The position numbers were made by a program, and so were the translations under genes. Source: Caldilineales bacterium (GTDB lineage: Bacteria; Chloroflexota; Anaerolineae; J102). Taken from it: 58,214 nucleotides of DNA. Positions 9,054 to 19,500 of this stretch are shown here, piece after piece. The notes under the pieces are model-generated. The model worked only from the letters and a program-made list of their open reading frames with translations. It was not told the DNA's origin and did no database searches. The stretch is taken from contig JAGFJG010000096.1 of NCBI GenBank assembly GCA_024102915.1, forward strand, positions 1-58,214, read 5' to 3'. Within the stretch, counting starts at the first letter, position 1; each line of letters begins with the position of its first letter.

Positions 9054-9620
9054 TTATCGCGGGGCCGAGGCCACGACTGCGCCCGCTTCCCGCCAGCGCC
9101 GTTCGGCCCTGGCCCCGGCCTGGGTGATCTCAACCGCCAGTTCATCTTTAATGAGTGCTTGCCGCGTCATCAACAGGGCATCCTCCCAGTTGTCGCTATA
9201 ATACCCTTTGCGTCGGCCCACCAGTTTGAAGCCGTGACGCTCATAGAATCGCTGGGCCTGCACATTCGAATCCCGCACTTCCAATGTCGCCTCTGTGCAG
9301 CCCAGATCATAGCCGACATCGAGCAAATGCAGCAGCATCAAGCTGCCCAGGCCGCGGCAGGAAAAGTCGGGGTGCGAGGCGATGGTGGGGATGTGGGCGG
9401 CGATATCCATTTGCCAGATGCCGCCGTAGCTCAGCACCACGGGCAGGTCAGAGCGAGTCGTCCGCAGCACAAAATAGTGCGACCAACGGTTCGACGTGAT
9501 CTCCTGCCGGTAAATGCCGCTTGTCCACTGCAATGTGAACACCTGGCGTTCGATTGCCATCACGTGGGGGATATCGGTCAGTCGCATGGGTTCGAGGCGA
9601 AAGGGGAGGCTGGAAAACAT
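9054..9620 (-). CDS. rimI: Ribosomal protein uS18 N-alanyl acetyltransferase RimI-like GNAT
   Basis: A 188-residue GNAT acetyltransferase. It shows the N-terminal LRPMRLTDIPHVMAIER-type strand, the acetyl-CoA loop CRGLGSLMLLHLL (R/Q-x-x-G-x-G/A) near 99-110 and the C-terminal AQRFYERHGFKLVGRR. It lies three bases downstream of tsaB, the classical tsaB-rimI arrangement, which supports the RimI name over a generic GNAT. The substrate is inferred, not visible. About 25 residues after the core look poorly conserved. Confidence 0.82.
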   Translation of the reverse strand: MFSSLPFRLEPMRLTDIPHVMAIERQVFTLQWTSGIYRQEITSNRWSHYFVLRTTRSDLPVVLSYGGIWQMDIAAHIPTIASHPDFSCRGLGSLMLLHLLDVGYDLGCTEATLEVRDSNVQAQRFYERHGFKLVGRRKGYYSDNWEDALLMTRQALIKDELAVEITQAGARAERRWREAGAVVASAPR

Positions 9621-9623
9621 GGG

Positions 9624-10271
9624 TTAGCTGAGATAAATGGGACTGAGTAGGGCGGGATCGTCAATATCACCGGCTTTCAATCTGGGCCAGGCCAGCTCGG
9701 CCAGTATGCTCGCCCGGCGGGCCGATTGGGCAGGCGAGGCCACGGAATAGGCCGGCGATAGCGCTTCGATTTCGGCGGCATCGGCTGCGATAAGTTCGCC
9801 CGCAAAGTGCATGGGCGGTTCCATCTGCGTTAGTAGTTCCGGCAATTTGTGCAGGCCCCATTCGCCCAGACGTTGCGGCATCCCGGCCTGCGAGCCATAG
9901 ACCGCCCAGCCGTATCGGCCCCGACCGGCGGCGACGAGCGCGCAAACGCGGCGGTCAACGTTCAGATGGGGAAAGGCTGTGACATCGAGCGTGGGGATGC
10001 CGACGAGGGGAACGCCGAGGGCAATGACGATGCCCTTGGCCAGACTCAGAGCCACGCGCGTGCCGGTATAAGAGCCAGGGCCAATCGCCACCGCAATCGC
10101 CGTGAGATCGCCGGGTTTGCAATCGGCCAGGGTGAACAACGAGTCGATCTGGCTGGCAAGATCGACGGTATGTCTGCGATGGGCGTACCAGGTGAACTCG
10201 CCCACGGTCATTTCGCCATCGTGCAAAGCGATGGACGCAAAATCAGTGGAGGTGTCGAGAGCGAGCAGCAT
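9624..10271 (-). CDS. tsaB: tRNA threonylcarbamoyladenosine biosynthesis protein TsaB
   Basis: A 215-residue ASKHA-fold protein. The N-terminal phosphate loop LLALDTSTDFASIAL, the dimer-interface helix AHRRHTVDLASQIDSLF and the signature AVAIGPGSYTGTRVALSLAKG are clear. With TsaD and TsaE it forms the complex that makes t6A37 on ANN-decoding tRNAs; TsaB is the scaffold. The start is the ATG directly before LLALDTS and lies two bases after the tsaE stop, so translation is coupled. tsaD is not in the window. Confidence 0.95.
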   Translation of the reverse strand: MLLALDTSTDFASIALHDGEMTVGEFTWYAHRRHTVDLASQIDSLFTLADCKPGDLTAIAVAIGPGSYTGTRVALSLAKGIVIALGVPLVGIPTLDVTAFPHLNVDRRVCALVAAGRGRYGWAVYGSQAGMPQRLGEWGLHKLPELLTQMEPPMHFAGELIAADAAEIEALSPAYSVASPAQSARRASILAELAWPRLKAGDIDDPALLSPIYLS

Positions 10272-10273
10272 GG

Positions 10274-10720
10274 TCAAAGCGCCTGAGGTTCGGGGCGGCG
10301 GTCGTGGCAGACGATCAGGCGGCGTCCTGGCCCGGCATCGCTCAATTCGATATCGATGCGTTCCGGCGGCAGGACGGCGGCGATGCGGTCGGCCCATTCC
10401 ACCAGGACAATGCCCTGTTCGAACAATTCGTCCAATCCCAGGGCAATCGCCTCCGCCTCGGCATTGTCCAGACGATAGCAATCCACATGATAAAGCCTGC
10501 CGCCCGCGGGCAGTTCATATTCGTTGATCAGGGTGAATGTCGGGCTGGTCACGCGTTCGTTCACGCCCAGACTGGCAGCGATGCCCTGGGCCAGAACGGT
10601 CTTTCCGGCTCCCAGGTTGCCGTAAAGGGCGACGACCAGGGGCGGACGCCACTCCGCCGCAAGCTGGGCGGCCCAGGCGCGAGTCGCTTCAGAATGATCA
10701 CTCTCAAATATTACGGGCAT
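10274..10720 (-). CDS. tsaE: tRNA threonylcarbamoyladenosine biosynthesis ATPase TsaE
   Basis: A 148-residue P-loop ATPase. Walker A is ALYGNLGAGKTVLAQG near 32-47, followed by the switch-like SPTFTLINEY and the VDCYRLD and VEWADRI blocks typical of TsaE. It drives turnover of the TsaBDE complex. It is the first gene of the operon tsaE-tsaB-rimI-udg. The ATG used gives a family-length protein; a longer frame upstream has no conserved content. Confidence 0.95.
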   Translation of the reverse strand: MPVIFESDHSEATRAWAAQLAAEWRPPLVVALYGNLGAGKTVLAQGIAASLGVNERVTSPTFTLINEYELPAGGRLYHVDCYRLDNAEAEAIALGLDELFEQGIVLVEWADRIAAVLPPERIDIELSDAGPGRRLIVCHDRRPEPQAL

Positions 10721-10807
10721 AGCGCCTGATTTTAACGAAGAGCATACCATAGCACAAACCCATTTCCATCCGGCGACAAGATGTGAATACGACGGCTTCT
10801 TCCGGCG

Positions 10808-10835
10808 CATTGGCGCAAGACATCTGTGCTATAAT
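10808..10835 (+). promoter_or_regulatory. Candidate extended -10 promoter for the flippase-like gene
   Basis: TGTGCTATAAT carries a perfect TATAAT with the TG of an extended -10 element. The -35 region (CATTGG) is weak. It lies about 110 bases before the flippase-like gene, in the divergent gap with tsaE. The same TGTGCTA core recurs before other genes in this window. Confidence 0.45.
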
Positions 10836-10945
10836 GCGCGGGCCGGAGGGTTCGAGACAGGTGACGATGCCTTGACCCAGGCTTCTTCCTGCAATGACAT
10901 GCAGGCGCACAGTGATCGATCTATTCCTTTACCGCTTTCCAAGCC

Positions 10946-11992
10946 ATGGATCAAGCGCCGCGCCCTCTCTCACCAACTTCCAATTTCACGCGCCTGGGCG
11001 GATATGCCCTGAGCGTGATCGTACTGGTGTTGGCGGCGCACCTGTTTCTGCCGCAACTGGGCTCGTTCGAGCAGGCCATGCAGGTGGTGCGTTCTATGAA
11101 TCTGGGCCTGATAGCCCTGGCGGCGTTGGTTGAGATACTGGTGATCGTTTGCGGCGGGTTCTTAGTTCGTTCATTGCTCGCTCTGGCCGGGGCGGGACTT
11201 TCCTTGTGGCGGGCGACTCTGATCAGTGTGGCGGCGGCCAGCGTCGGCCTCGTCGCAGGCGGGATCATGGCGGCAGCGGCTGTCACCTATCGCTGGACCC
11301 GCAAACAAGGCGCTAATATCGAGGGCGCGATGTTGGCCGCCTGGTTGCCGCCAATCCTGTTCAACCTCGTGCTGGTCGGTTTGTCGATTATCGGCATGGC
11401 GCATCTGTTTTTTCGACACCATCTCACTCGTCGCCAGATTTCGGGTTTCGGTTTGGCCCTGACGGCGCTGGGACTGATCGTCTTTTTCGTCTGGTGGGGG
11501 GCGCGGCATCGCCAACGTGTGATTTCGTGGGTCGTGGCGTTGGCGCAGCATTGGGCCGGCTGGCGGCGACGTGCGTTCGATGCCGCCAGCACCGAGCAGC
11601 GAACGCGTCAGGTGATTGGCTCCTGGGATGTGCTGGCCGCGGGCGAGCGTCGTCATCTTGCCGCCGGAGCCGTGATCATGGTGTTGCTCGATGCGCTGGC
11701 GCTCTATCTTGTCTTTCGGGCGGCAGGGCAATCGCCAAGTCTGGGCGTGCTCATGGCGGGATATGCCCTGCCCCTGTTCGTCGGACGCTCGGTGCCGGTG
11801 CCGGGCGGCATTGGCGTGATCGAGGGCATGATGGTTGCGCTCTACACGGGCCTAGGCATCCCTTATAGCACGGCCGTCACCGTGGTCCTCATTTATCGCA
11901 TGCTCTCATTCTGGATCCCGGGGCTGGCGGGGCTGCTGATTGCGGTTTACATCCAACATCATCCCCGCATGCAAGCGATGTCGACGCGCTAA
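10946..11992 (+). CDS. UPF0104 / lysylphosphatidylglycerol synthase TM-like flippase-domain protein
   Basis: A 348-residue integral membrane protein with about eight hydrophobic segments. The C-terminal VPVPGGIGVIEGMMVALYTG block is the hallmark of the UPF0104/LPG-synthase transmembrane family (compare the flippase half of MprF and AglD-type proteins). The catalytic transferase domain of MprF is absent, so lipid or lipid-linked sugar translocation is the best inference. No strong ribosome binding site precedes the ATG. It stands alone, divergent from the tsaE operon. Confidence 0.85.
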   Translation: MDQAPRPLSPTSNFTRLGGYALSVIVLVLAAHLFLPQLGSFEQAMQVVRSMNLGLIALAALVEILVIVCGGFLVRSLLALAGAGLSLWRATLISVAAASVGLVAGGIMAAAAVTYRWTRKQGANIEGAMLAAWLPPILFNLVLVGLSIIGMAHLFFRHHLTRRQISGFGLALTALGLIVFFVWWGARHRQRVISWVVALAQHWAGWRRRAFDAASTEQRTRQVIGSWDVLAAGERRHLAAGAVIMVLLDALALYLVFRAAGQSPSLGVLMAGYALPLFVGRSVPVPGGIGVIEGMMVALYTGLGIPYSTAVTVVLIYRMLSFWIPGLAGLLIAVYIQHHPRMQAMSTR

Positions 11993-12021
11993 GTCAGTCA
12001 ATTCCTTTGGTTCACATCCAG

Positions 12022-12032
12022 TGTGCTATGCT
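12022..12032 (+). promoter_or_regulatory. Candidate extended -10 element upstream of the phosphoesterase gene
   Basis: TGTGCTATGCT, with the same TGTGCTA core as the site before the flippase-like gene, lies about 95 bases before the next start codon. No good -35 hexamer is seen at 16-18 bases. Confidence 0.3.
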
Positions 12033-12127
12033 CTCGTTCAGGCCTGCACGTTGATAGGTCGATCAACGACTGGAGATAAAATATTCAAGCGCTAATCTTC
12101 AGTCGCTTATCGTGAAGGAATTCGGAC

Positions 12128-12874
12128 ATGCGGATAGCTATCATCTCAGATATTCATGCCAACCTGGTCGCGCTCGAAACCGTGCTGGCTGTCATCGATG
12201 AACTCGGCCCCGATGAGATCTGGTGCCTGGGCGATACCGCCGGTTATGGCCCCGAACCGGAAGCCTGCCTCAGCCTGATACGCGAGCGGGCGACGTTGTG
12301 CCTGGCAGGAAATCATGACCTGGCGGTGGCTGGCAGAATCCCCCTGGAAGATTTCCACTCGTTGGCGGTGGCTGCCATTCGCTGGCAACGACAACGCCTG
12401 CCCAAGGAAATGATCGACTGGTTGGGCGATCTGCCCAGCATCGAGACTCGCTACGACATCACCCTTGCGCATGCCAGCCCGCGCGACCCTGTCTTCGAAT
12501 ACGTCACGGATGGCCATATCGCCGCGGCTAATGCCAGCGCCTTTGCCACAGATTGGTGTCTGATCGGCCATAGCCATCTCGCTATCGCCTGGCTGTTGCG
12601 CGGGCGGCCCTGGCTGCGGCAGGACGCGCAATTGACCGTAACCGAACCCGAACAGCCATTGGCTTTGGGCGGATCCCCACGCTGGCTGCTCAACCCCGGC
12701 AGCGTGGGCCAACCCCGCGACCGCGACCCTCGCGCCAGCTTCGCCCTGCTGGATACCGAAGCTCGCACCTGGACATGGCATCGGATCGATTATGATATCG
12801 CGGCCACGGTGGAAGCGATATGGGCGGCCGGGCTGCCCGAAAGGCTGGGGTCACGATTGTTCGAAGGCTGGTAG
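12128..12874 (+). CDS. Metallophosphoesterase, YfcE/MJ0936-like
   Basis: A 248-residue calcineurin-fold protein. Motifs in order: IISDIHANLVALE at 5-17, CLGDTAGYGPEP near 36-47, LAGNHDLAV near 60-68, LAHASPRD near 118-125 and LIGHSHLA near 147-154. This subclass includes phosphodiesterases and Ap4A hydrolase-like enzymes; the HANLVALE variant is common in proteins annotated as diadenosine tetraphosphatase-like. AAGGA precedes the ATG. Its relation to the following lipoprotein gene (104-bp gap) is unclear. Confidence 0.87.
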   Translation: MRIAIISDIHANLVALETVLAVIDELGPDEIWCLGDTAGYGPEPEACLSLIRERATLCLAGNHDLAVAGRIPLEDFHSLAVAAIRWQRQRLPKEMIDWLGDLPSIETRYDITLAHASPRDPVFEYVTDGHIAAANASAFATDWCLIGHSHLAIAWLLRGRPWLRQDAQLTVTEPEQPLALGGSPRWLLNPGSVGQPRDRDPRASFALLDTEARTWTWHRIDYDIAATVEAIWAAGLPERLGSRLFEGW

Positions 12875-12977
12875 AGAATCACAGGCGCAGAACGGAACTG
12901 ATCAGTCGGGGGCAACGTCCTATGTTGTGATTACCGCATTGCCTCAACCGTCTCTTTGGCTCCTGGAGAAGAAAACG

Positions 12978-13895
12978 ATGAAACGTGCTATTGCCATCCT
13001 GATTTTGATAACCCTCGTGCTCGCCGCCTGCGCCAGCGGCGGGCAAGCGACTGCCGATTATGCCTCAGCGCCCATGCCCGGCGCTCCGGCTCAACCGGAA
13101 ATGGAAGCGCCCGCTGCCGAGCCCTATGCCGAAGACACAGCCGGAGATATCGTCAAGCAAGCCGAAGGTCAGAACGACCGCAAAGTCATCTACAATTCGC
13201 GCATGGACCTCGTGGTCGAGGATACCGAGGCGGTCGGGCAACAGATCGGCGACCTGGCTGATTCGTTGGGCGGGTTCATTTCCGGCCTGAATGCCTTTCG
13301 TGGCGAGGGCGACCAGGTGTTCGTCAGCCTGACGTTGCGCATCCCCGCCGAACAATTCGAGACGGCCCGCGCCGCCCTGCGCGGCTATGCCATGCGTGTG
13401 GAAAACGAGAGCATCAACACCAATGATGTCACCGATCAATACTACGACATCAACGCCCGATTGACCGCCCTACGCGCCACCGAGACCGAATTGTTGGCGC
13501 TATTGGCCGAGACCCGCGAGCGCAATGGCGATGTCGAGGACATCATGTCGATCTACCGGGAGTTGACCAACATCCAGGGTCAGATCGAATCTTTGCAGGG
13601 CCAGCTCAATCGCCTGGAGAACGAGGTTTCGCTCTCGACCATCGATGTGGTGCTCCGTCCCGACGAATTGACTCAGCCGATCACCACCCGTGCCTGGCGG
13701 CCATTGGAGACCCTGCGCAACAGTTTCCGCACGCTACTGTCGGCGCTGCAAGGCCTGATCGATGTACTAATCTATGTGATTGTTGTCGCCCTGCCAGTCC
13801 TGCTAATCCTGGCCATCCCGCTAATCATCATCGTCCTCATCATCCGCTGGCTGGTGCGACGCTCTCGCCGCAAGAACCAAAACCCCACCGACTGA
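12978..13895 (+). CDS. DUF4349 lipoprotein
   Basis: A 305-residue surface protein. The start MKRAIAIL has GGAG nine bases upstream. It opens with a lipoprotein signal whose lipobox is VLAAC (Cys about residue 17), then an Ala/Pro-rich linker. The DUF4349 core (VIYNSRMDLVVEDTEAV ... DSLGGFISGLN ... YDINARLTALRATETELLALL) carries a coiled-coil. A C-terminal transmembrane segment of about 30 residues is followed by a basic tail, which fits DUF4349. Function is unknown. A longer in-frame extension upstream overlaps the phosphoesterase gene and has no coding character. Confidence 0.87.
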   Translation: MKRAIAILILITLVLAACASGGQATADYASAPMPGAPAQPEMEAPAAEPYAEDTAGDIVKQAEGQNDRKVIYNSRMDLVVEDTEAVGQQIGDLADSLGGFISGLNAFRGEGDQVFVSLTLRIPAEQFETARAALRGYAMRVENESINTNDVTDQYYDINARLTALRATETELLALLAETRERNGDVEDIMSIYRELTNIQGQIESLQGQLNRLENEVSLSTIDVVLRPDELTQPITTRAWRPLETLRNSFRTLLSALQGLIDVLIYVIVVALPVLLILAIPLIIIVLIIRWLVRRSRRKNQNPTD

Positions 13896-13916
13896 TCTCA
13901 CTCCCGCCTTCCTACG

Positions 13917-13955
13917 CAGAAGCCGATCTCGTTTTTGAGATCGGCTTCTGTTTTA
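13917..13955 (+). terminator. Strong intrinsic terminator after the DUF4349 gene
   Basis: A perfect 14-bp stem (CAGAAGCCGATCTC and its complement) closes a GTTTTT loop and is followed by TTTTATG. It begins 22 bases after the stop codon. Confidence 0.9.
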
Positions 13956-14110
13956 TGAGGCGAGGTGTGCTTGAAGCAAAACAACAGTCATCGAATTGGG
14001 GCGTCCCGTTGCGAAGGGATATTCAGCGAAGCGCACAAATTGCCCGGTTGCACAGCAGCGATTAAGATGGGTGCATCGTCGTCAAACCCGCGCTCGCACA
14101 GGGGACAGCC

Positions 14111-14815
14111 ATGGAACTTGCCCGGCCTCATCTCTCATCCTCATCGGGTCGATCACGGTTGCTGGCAGCCGTGGGCATTTTGGCGGCGATCCTGTTCGTC
14201 GTCGGCCACAACCAGGACATCTATTGGCTGCGCACGATCGCCAAGCCGATCCCGGTGCTGTGCATGGCGGCGTGGGTGGCCTGGCTGCCGGTACAGGGCC
14301 GTTACCAGCGGGCGATTTTTGCGGGGCTGTTGTTGTCGGCCCTGGCGGACGTGTTGTTGGAGGCGTTAGCCGCCACGTTTCTGCTAGGCCTGATCGTCTT
14401 TCTGCTGGCGCACATCGCCTATATTGTCGCCTTCACCACCGATAGTCGTGGTCTGTTCATCGGGCGGGCGTTGCTGGCCTACGGCTACGGCATCGTGATC
14501 TACACCATCCTTTTCACCCGCGGCAACCTGGGCGATCTCACGATTCCGGTGCTGTTTTACGTGATCGTGATCTGCACAATGCTGTGGCGGGCGGGAAGCC
14601 GCGTGGGCGTACCCGACATCCTCGTATTCTCGGCCCGCGCCGCTTTGGTGGGAGCGCTGCTCTTCACCCTCAGCGACACGTTGCTGGCGTACAATCGCTT
14701 CGTCGAACCGATAGCTCTGGCGCGCTATGGCGTCATCACGACATACTGGTTGGGCCAGCTCGGCATCGCCCTCTCGGCCTGGCGCAGCCCGACCACCCCG
14801 CTCTCTCAGGCTTGA
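14111..14815 (+). CDS. Lysoplasmalogenase (YhhN family) membrane protein
   Basis: A 234-residue protein with about eight transmembrane helices. YhhN/TMEM86 signatures are present: IAKPIPVLCMAAW, LLLSALADVLLE, the acidic FTLSDTLLAYNRF and the terminal ITTYWLGQLGIA. TMEM86B hydrolyses the vinyl ether bond of lysoplasmalogen; bacterial substrates are less well known. GGGGA precedes the ATG. The SDR and aldo/keto reductase genes follow closely, suggesting one transcript. Confidence 0.88.
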   Translation: MELARPHLSSSSGRSRLLAAVGILAAILFVVGHNQDIYWLRTIAKPIPVLCMAAWVAWLPVQGRYQRAIFAGLLLSALADVLLEALAATFLLGLIVFLLAHIAYIVAFTTDSRGLFIGRALLAYGYGIVIYTILFTRGNLGDLTIPVLFYVIVICTMLWRAGSRVGVPDILVFSARAALVGALLFTLSDTLLAYNRFVEPIALARYGVITTYWLGQLGIALSAWRSPTTPLSQA

Positions 14816-14830
14816 TTCACAGGAGATCGT

Positions 14831-15580
14831 ATGGATTTCACAGGACAGACTGTCATCATCACGGGCGCGGCTTCCGGCATGGGTGAAGCGACCGCCCGCA
14901 TGTTCGCCGCCGCCGGGGCGCAGGTGGTCGTCGTCGACCGCAATGCCGAAGGAGCCAGCCGCGTGGCCGCCGAGATCGGCGCGGGTATGCCTCTGGCGGG
15001 GGATGTCAGCGATTCCGCATTTTGCGATCAGGTCGTGGCGGAAACGTTGGCCCGGCATGGCCGCGTGGATGTGCTCGTCAATGCTGCGGGTATCATCCTG
15101 CGCGCCAACGCCCTGAACACCACGGACGAGGGCTGGCAGCGGATGATGAACGTCAATGTCAACGGCGTGTTTTTCATGAGCCGGGCGGCGGTGGCGGCGA
15201 TGAAAGCGCAGGGCAAAGGCGCGATTATCAACTTCGGTTCGATCTGGGGAGATGTGGGTGCGGCGGGCGTGGTGGCCTATTGCGCTTCCAAGGGCGCGGT
15301 GCATCAGATCACACGGGCGATGGCGCTGGATCACGCGCTCGACGGCATCCGCATCAACGCCGTCTGTCCGGGCGAAGTAAACACGCCCATGCTGGCCTCC
15401 GGTCGGGACAAAGCGCCATCCGCCGCCGATCTGCAAGCCCTGGCCGACACCACCATCCCCATGAAACGCCTGGCCCAACCGGAGGAGATCGCCAGCGTCG
15501 TGCTTTTCCTGGCCTCGGATGCGGCCAGCTACATGACCGGCTCGATGGTCGCGGTCGATGCCGGTTACACGGCGAGGTGA
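14831..15580 (+). CDS. Short-chain dehydrogenase/reductase (SDR, classical)
   Basis: A 249-residue Rossmann oxidoreductase. It shows the cofactor loop TGAASGMG at 12-19, the NAAG motif near 87-90, the catalytic serine in NFGSIWGD and the YCASK catalytic tyrosine/lysine pair near 152-156. The acidic D at the end of the second strand (VVVVDRN) suggests NAD over NADP. The substrate is unknown; FabG- or glucose dehydrogenase-like enzymes are similar. AGGAG precedes the ATG, and the stop lies four bases before the next start. Confidence 0.92.
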   Translation: MDFTGQTVIITGAASGMGEATARMFAAAGAQVVVVDRNAEGASRVAAEIGAGMPLAGDVSDSAFCDQVVAETLARHGRVDVLVNAAGIILRANALNTTDEGWQRMMNVNVNGVFFMSRAAVAAMKAQGKGAIINFGSIWGDVGAAGVVAYCASKGAVHQITRAMALDHALDGIRINAVCPGEVNTPMLASGRDKAPSAADLQALADTTIPMKRLAQPEEIASVVLFLASDAASYMTGSMVAVDAGYTAR

Positions 15581-15584
15581 TCGC

Positions 15585-16589
15585 ATGGAATATCGCAACT
15601 TAGGGCGCTCCGGCGTCAAAGTCGCCCCACTGGCCGTCGGCACGGACAATTTCGCCAACCCCACCGACGAAGCTGAATCCCGTCGTATCCTCTTCTATGC
15701 CCTCGACAACGGCGTCAATCTGATCGACACCAGCAACAGCTACGCCAAAGGCGAGGCCGAGGCCATCATCGGCCGGGCGCTGGCCGAAAGCGGCCGCCGG
15801 CACGAGGTCTTTCTGGCGACCAAAGCGCACTATCCCACCGGCCCCGGCCCCAACCAGCGCGGCAACTCGCGCCTACACCTGATCCAGGCCTGCGAGGATT
15901 CGCTCCGCCGCCTGCAAACCGATCACATCGACCTGTATCAACTGCATCGCCCGGTGTTCGATATGCCGGTTGAGGAGAGCCTGAGCGCTCTCACCGATCT
16001 GGTGCGGCAGGGCAAGGTGCGCTATATCGGTAGTTCCACCGCGCCTGCCTGGAAGGTGATGGAGTCGATCATGGTCAGCGAGTTGAAGGGCTATGCGCGC
16101 TTCGTCTCAGAACAGCCGCCGTACAACCTGCTCGATCGCCGCATCGAAAACGAATTGATCCCGCTGTGCCGGAGTTATGGGCTGGGGGTACTGCCCTGGT
16201 CGCCTCTGGCGATGGGCATCCTGGCCGGGCGCTATGCCGATGCCAACCGCCCGCCCGATGATTCACGGGCGAGCCTGCGCGGGGGCATCTATGCCGAACG
16301 GGTGTCGCCGCGGGCGGTGGAGGTCGGTCAGCGTTTCGTGGAACTGGCGCGGGAGGCGAGCATTTCGCCCGCGCAACTGGCGGTGTTGTGGGTGAAAGAC
16401 CAGCCCGGCGTCACAGCGCCGCTGGTGGGGCCGCGCACGCTGAAGCAGTTGCAACATTTTCTGCCGGTGATGGATATGATGCTGGATCCCAAACTGGCCG
16501 CCCTCTGCGACGAGTTGGTGTCGCCGGGCAGCGCCGTCGCCGACTTCCACAACACGTCGGGGTGGATGAAAATGCGGTTGGGCTGGTAG
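15585..16589 (+). CDS. Aldo/keto reductase
   Basis: A 334-residue TIM-barrel oxidoreductase. It shows [19 protein letters not shown] at the start, catalytic Asp/Tyr in [15 protein letters not shown], Lys in FLATKAH and His in [11 protein letters not shown], with the NADP-binding [10 protein letters not shown] near the C-terminus. Its GAGGTGA ribosome binding site overlaps the SDR stop codon, so the two are coupled and may act on the same carbonyl or sugar substrate. It ends one base from the convergent SARP-like gene, so no terminator fits between them. Confidence 0.93.
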   Translation: MEYRNLGRSGVKVAPLAVGTDNFANPTDEAESRRILFYALDNGVNLIDTSNSYAKGEAEAIIGRALAESGRRHEVFLATKAHYPTGPGPNQRGNSRLHLIQACEDSLRRLQTDHIDLYQLHRPVFDMPVEESLSALTDLVRQGKVRYIGSSTAPAWKVMESIMVSELKGYARFVSEQPPYNLLDRRIENELIPLCRSYGLGVLPWSPLAMGILAGRYADANRPPDDSRASLRGGIYAERVSPRAVEVGQRFVELAREASISPAQLAVLWVKDQPGVTAPLVGPRTLKQLQHFLPVMDMMLDPKLAALCDELVSPGSAVADFHNTSGWMKMRLGW

Positions 16590-16590
16590 C

Positions 16591-19500
16591 TCAGTCGAGT
16601 TCAGCCAGAACTGCCTGGGCGATGCCGGACAACGTGTGTGCGATTGCAGCCCGTTCGATCTCGTCGAACACGTCCGGGTCAAACCGCTCCCGCAAATCCT
16701 GCCTGAGCTTTTGGGCGAGTTGAGCCGTTTCCGGGAATAATGTGCGGCGGCTATGCACGAAACAAACCAGGGTGGCCGCCTGATCGGGTTTGCCCTCTTG
16801 CATCGCCGTTTGCGCCAATCCGATCAGCGCCATGTTGGCTAGCGCTTCATCGGGCCAGATAAACGTCTCTTTTAACCCCGTGCGAAAATAAGCCGCTGCC
16901 GAACGGTATTCGCCCGCAGCGAGCGCTGCCTGTCCCAGCCGGTTGGCGGCAAGTGAACGTCCCCAGGCGTAGCCTTCCTGCTCGGCAAATTCCAGGCTGG
17001 ATTGGAAGTGCCGCGTGGCCGTCGCGTGATCGCCTTCATCCAGGGACATCTTGCCCATCGAGGCATGATAAAAGGTCTTGCCGCGAATGATGTCAAGCGC
17101 CTCGAACTGCTGCCTGCTCATCTCGAAATAGGGGCGGGCCGCGGCAAAGCGCTCCTGTTGGCGTAACAACTCGCCTCGCTCCCACTGACACCAGGCCAGA
17201 CCATGTTCGTCATCGGCCTGCCGGTATCGCTCCTCCGCCCGTTCACGCCGTTCCCAGGCCAGATCATACAATCCACCTTCGCGGGCGGCGATGCTGCCCC
17301 AGGACAGCATATCGGCGGATCGATCAGTATCTCCCATTTCGTAGATGACTTCGCAACCGGCATCGAAAAACGCCACAGCCTCGCGGTAATTCCCCGCCCT
17401 TTGATTGGTGATCCCGGCCTGGTATAGCACTTCCGCCACTGCCGCTCGATCTCCCAGGCTGTCGAATATCCGCTGACTTTCGGTCAATGGCGCTTTCGCC
17501 GCTTCGTAGTTCTGCGCCTGGGTTTCGAATTGAGCCAGGGCCAGCAGGCTATGCGCCAGTTGCAGGCGGTCTCCCGTCTGGCGGCAGATGCTGATGCACT
17601 CGTTGAGCGTCGTCTCCGCCTCTTGCAACTGACCGCGCCATAAGTAGCTGCTGCTTTGCATTTCCAATGCCTGAGCCAGGTTCGGCAAATTGCCGCGTGC
17701 TCGTTCGATCTCCACACTACGCTTGAGCAAATCAGGGCCTTTTTCTCCTGCATCGCGCAGGTCAAGCGCCATGCCCAGCATAGCCAGGAGCGCCCCCATC
17801 TCCTCATGCAGATTATGATTGGACACGATTTGCAGCGCTTCGTTCGCCCATTCTGTGGGTTCGTCCGCCGACCAGACCCAGGTCAAAGCCCAGGCTCTAA
17901 AGGTGAGCAGCATCGCCCGAAGGAGCGGTACATCGGCGTGCGCGGCATCAGGCAGGACATCAAGCGCGGCGGCGGCCAACGCCGCCAGTTCGGAACGGAT
18001 AGCCCGGCTGGAATAATACTGAACCAGCCCTTCGACCGCGGCGATAGCCTGCGGCAAGCGGCCATCCGCAATGCTCCACAGCCAGGCGGCTCGCACCTGT
18101 TCGCGCTCTGCGCCCACCGCATCCAGCGCCGCTTTTTGCTCCGGGCCGTACATGAGCAACGTTTGTTCAGCCAGAAAACGCAGGTAATACCCACTGAAAC
18201 GGGCGCGGGCGTTGGCGGTCAATTCGCCGTCCGCCGCCAACCGTTCCGCCGCATATTGCCGTACCAGTTCGTGCAGATCGAATCGGCCCTGGTCGGTGCG
18301 GCGCAGAAGGGATTTGTTCAACAGCCCGGCGATGTCTTGCAGGCTGGCCTGGGCGACATGCTGCAACGCCTCGCGCGTGAAGGAGCCGCGGAAGAGCGAG
18401 GCGCAGGCCATGATTTTCTGCTCGGATAAGGTGAGCATCGCCCAGGTCGTATCGAACACCGAACGCATACTGCGCTGACGATCGGGTACGTCGGCCAGGT
18501 CGGTGCTGAGCAGGTCGAAATTGCGCCGGAGTTCGGCGGCGATCTCGACCGGGCTGAACAGCCCTACCCAACCGGCAGCCAATTCGATAGCCAGCGGCAA
18601 TCCCTCGACCGCCGCACAGATTTGCACCACCGGTTCGATGTTTTCGACGGTCAATGCGAAATCGGGCCAGACGCGGCGAGCGCTGGCCGCGAAAAGTTGT
18701 ACGGCGCTACTGCTCGTCGCCTGAGCGAGGGTGAGTTGGCGCTTGGGGAACGTGAGGCCGGTGACGTTGTACAGATGTTCGCTGCGCAGATTCAGCCGGG
18801 TGCGCGAGGTGGCCAGGATTTTGACGCCGGGCGCGGTGGTCAGGGCGTCGGCTACGAACTCAGCGCCGGCCAGCAGATGTTCGTAGTTGTCCATGATCAG
18901 AAGCATTCGTCGCCGCCGCAACTGGCCGAGCAACTGCTGGCGGGGATCATCGCCTTCGCCATAGAAGGTGAAGTCCATGGCCTTGGCTACGGCCATCACA
19001 ATCTGATCGGATGCGGCCAGAGCGGCCAGCGGCACAAAATAGACGCCGTCAGGGAAGTCGTCGGACAGGTTGCGCGCCGCCTGCACCGCTAACCTGGTCT
19101 TGCCCACGCCGCCCGGCCCCACTAATGTGAGCAGGCGACAGGAAGGCGTGGCGAGCAAAGCCCTGACCTCGGTTAACTCGGTCTGGCGACCCAGGAAAAG
19201 GGTGACATCGGCGGGCAGACAAGCAAGCGGCGCATCGACCCTGGGAACTTCGGCGGAAGGCTCTGGGGATTGCGCCAGATTACCGGAGCGGATGTCGGCG
19301 GCGAGTTGTTGCGTTTCGGCATCTGGTTCAGCCCGGAGTTCGGCCCGCAACATGCGTATCAGATCGTCGTACTGGCGCAGGGCGGCGGCGCGATTGCCCG
19401 ATGCCACGAGCAGCCGCATCAGCAAGCGATGGGCAGGTTCGTGCAGCGGATCGAGGGCAATCCAGCGCACGGCATCGGAGAGGCTTTGCTCCAGGTCGCC

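Noticed and set aside
13965..14445. Plus-strand frames ahead of and inside the lysoplasmalogenase gene
   Set aside because: Composition is typical of out-of-frame GC-rich DNA, and they overlap the membrane protein frame.
14384..15664. 426-codon open frame antisense to the lysoplasmalogenase and SDR genes
   Set aside because: Crosses two real genes on the other strand and has shadow-type composition.
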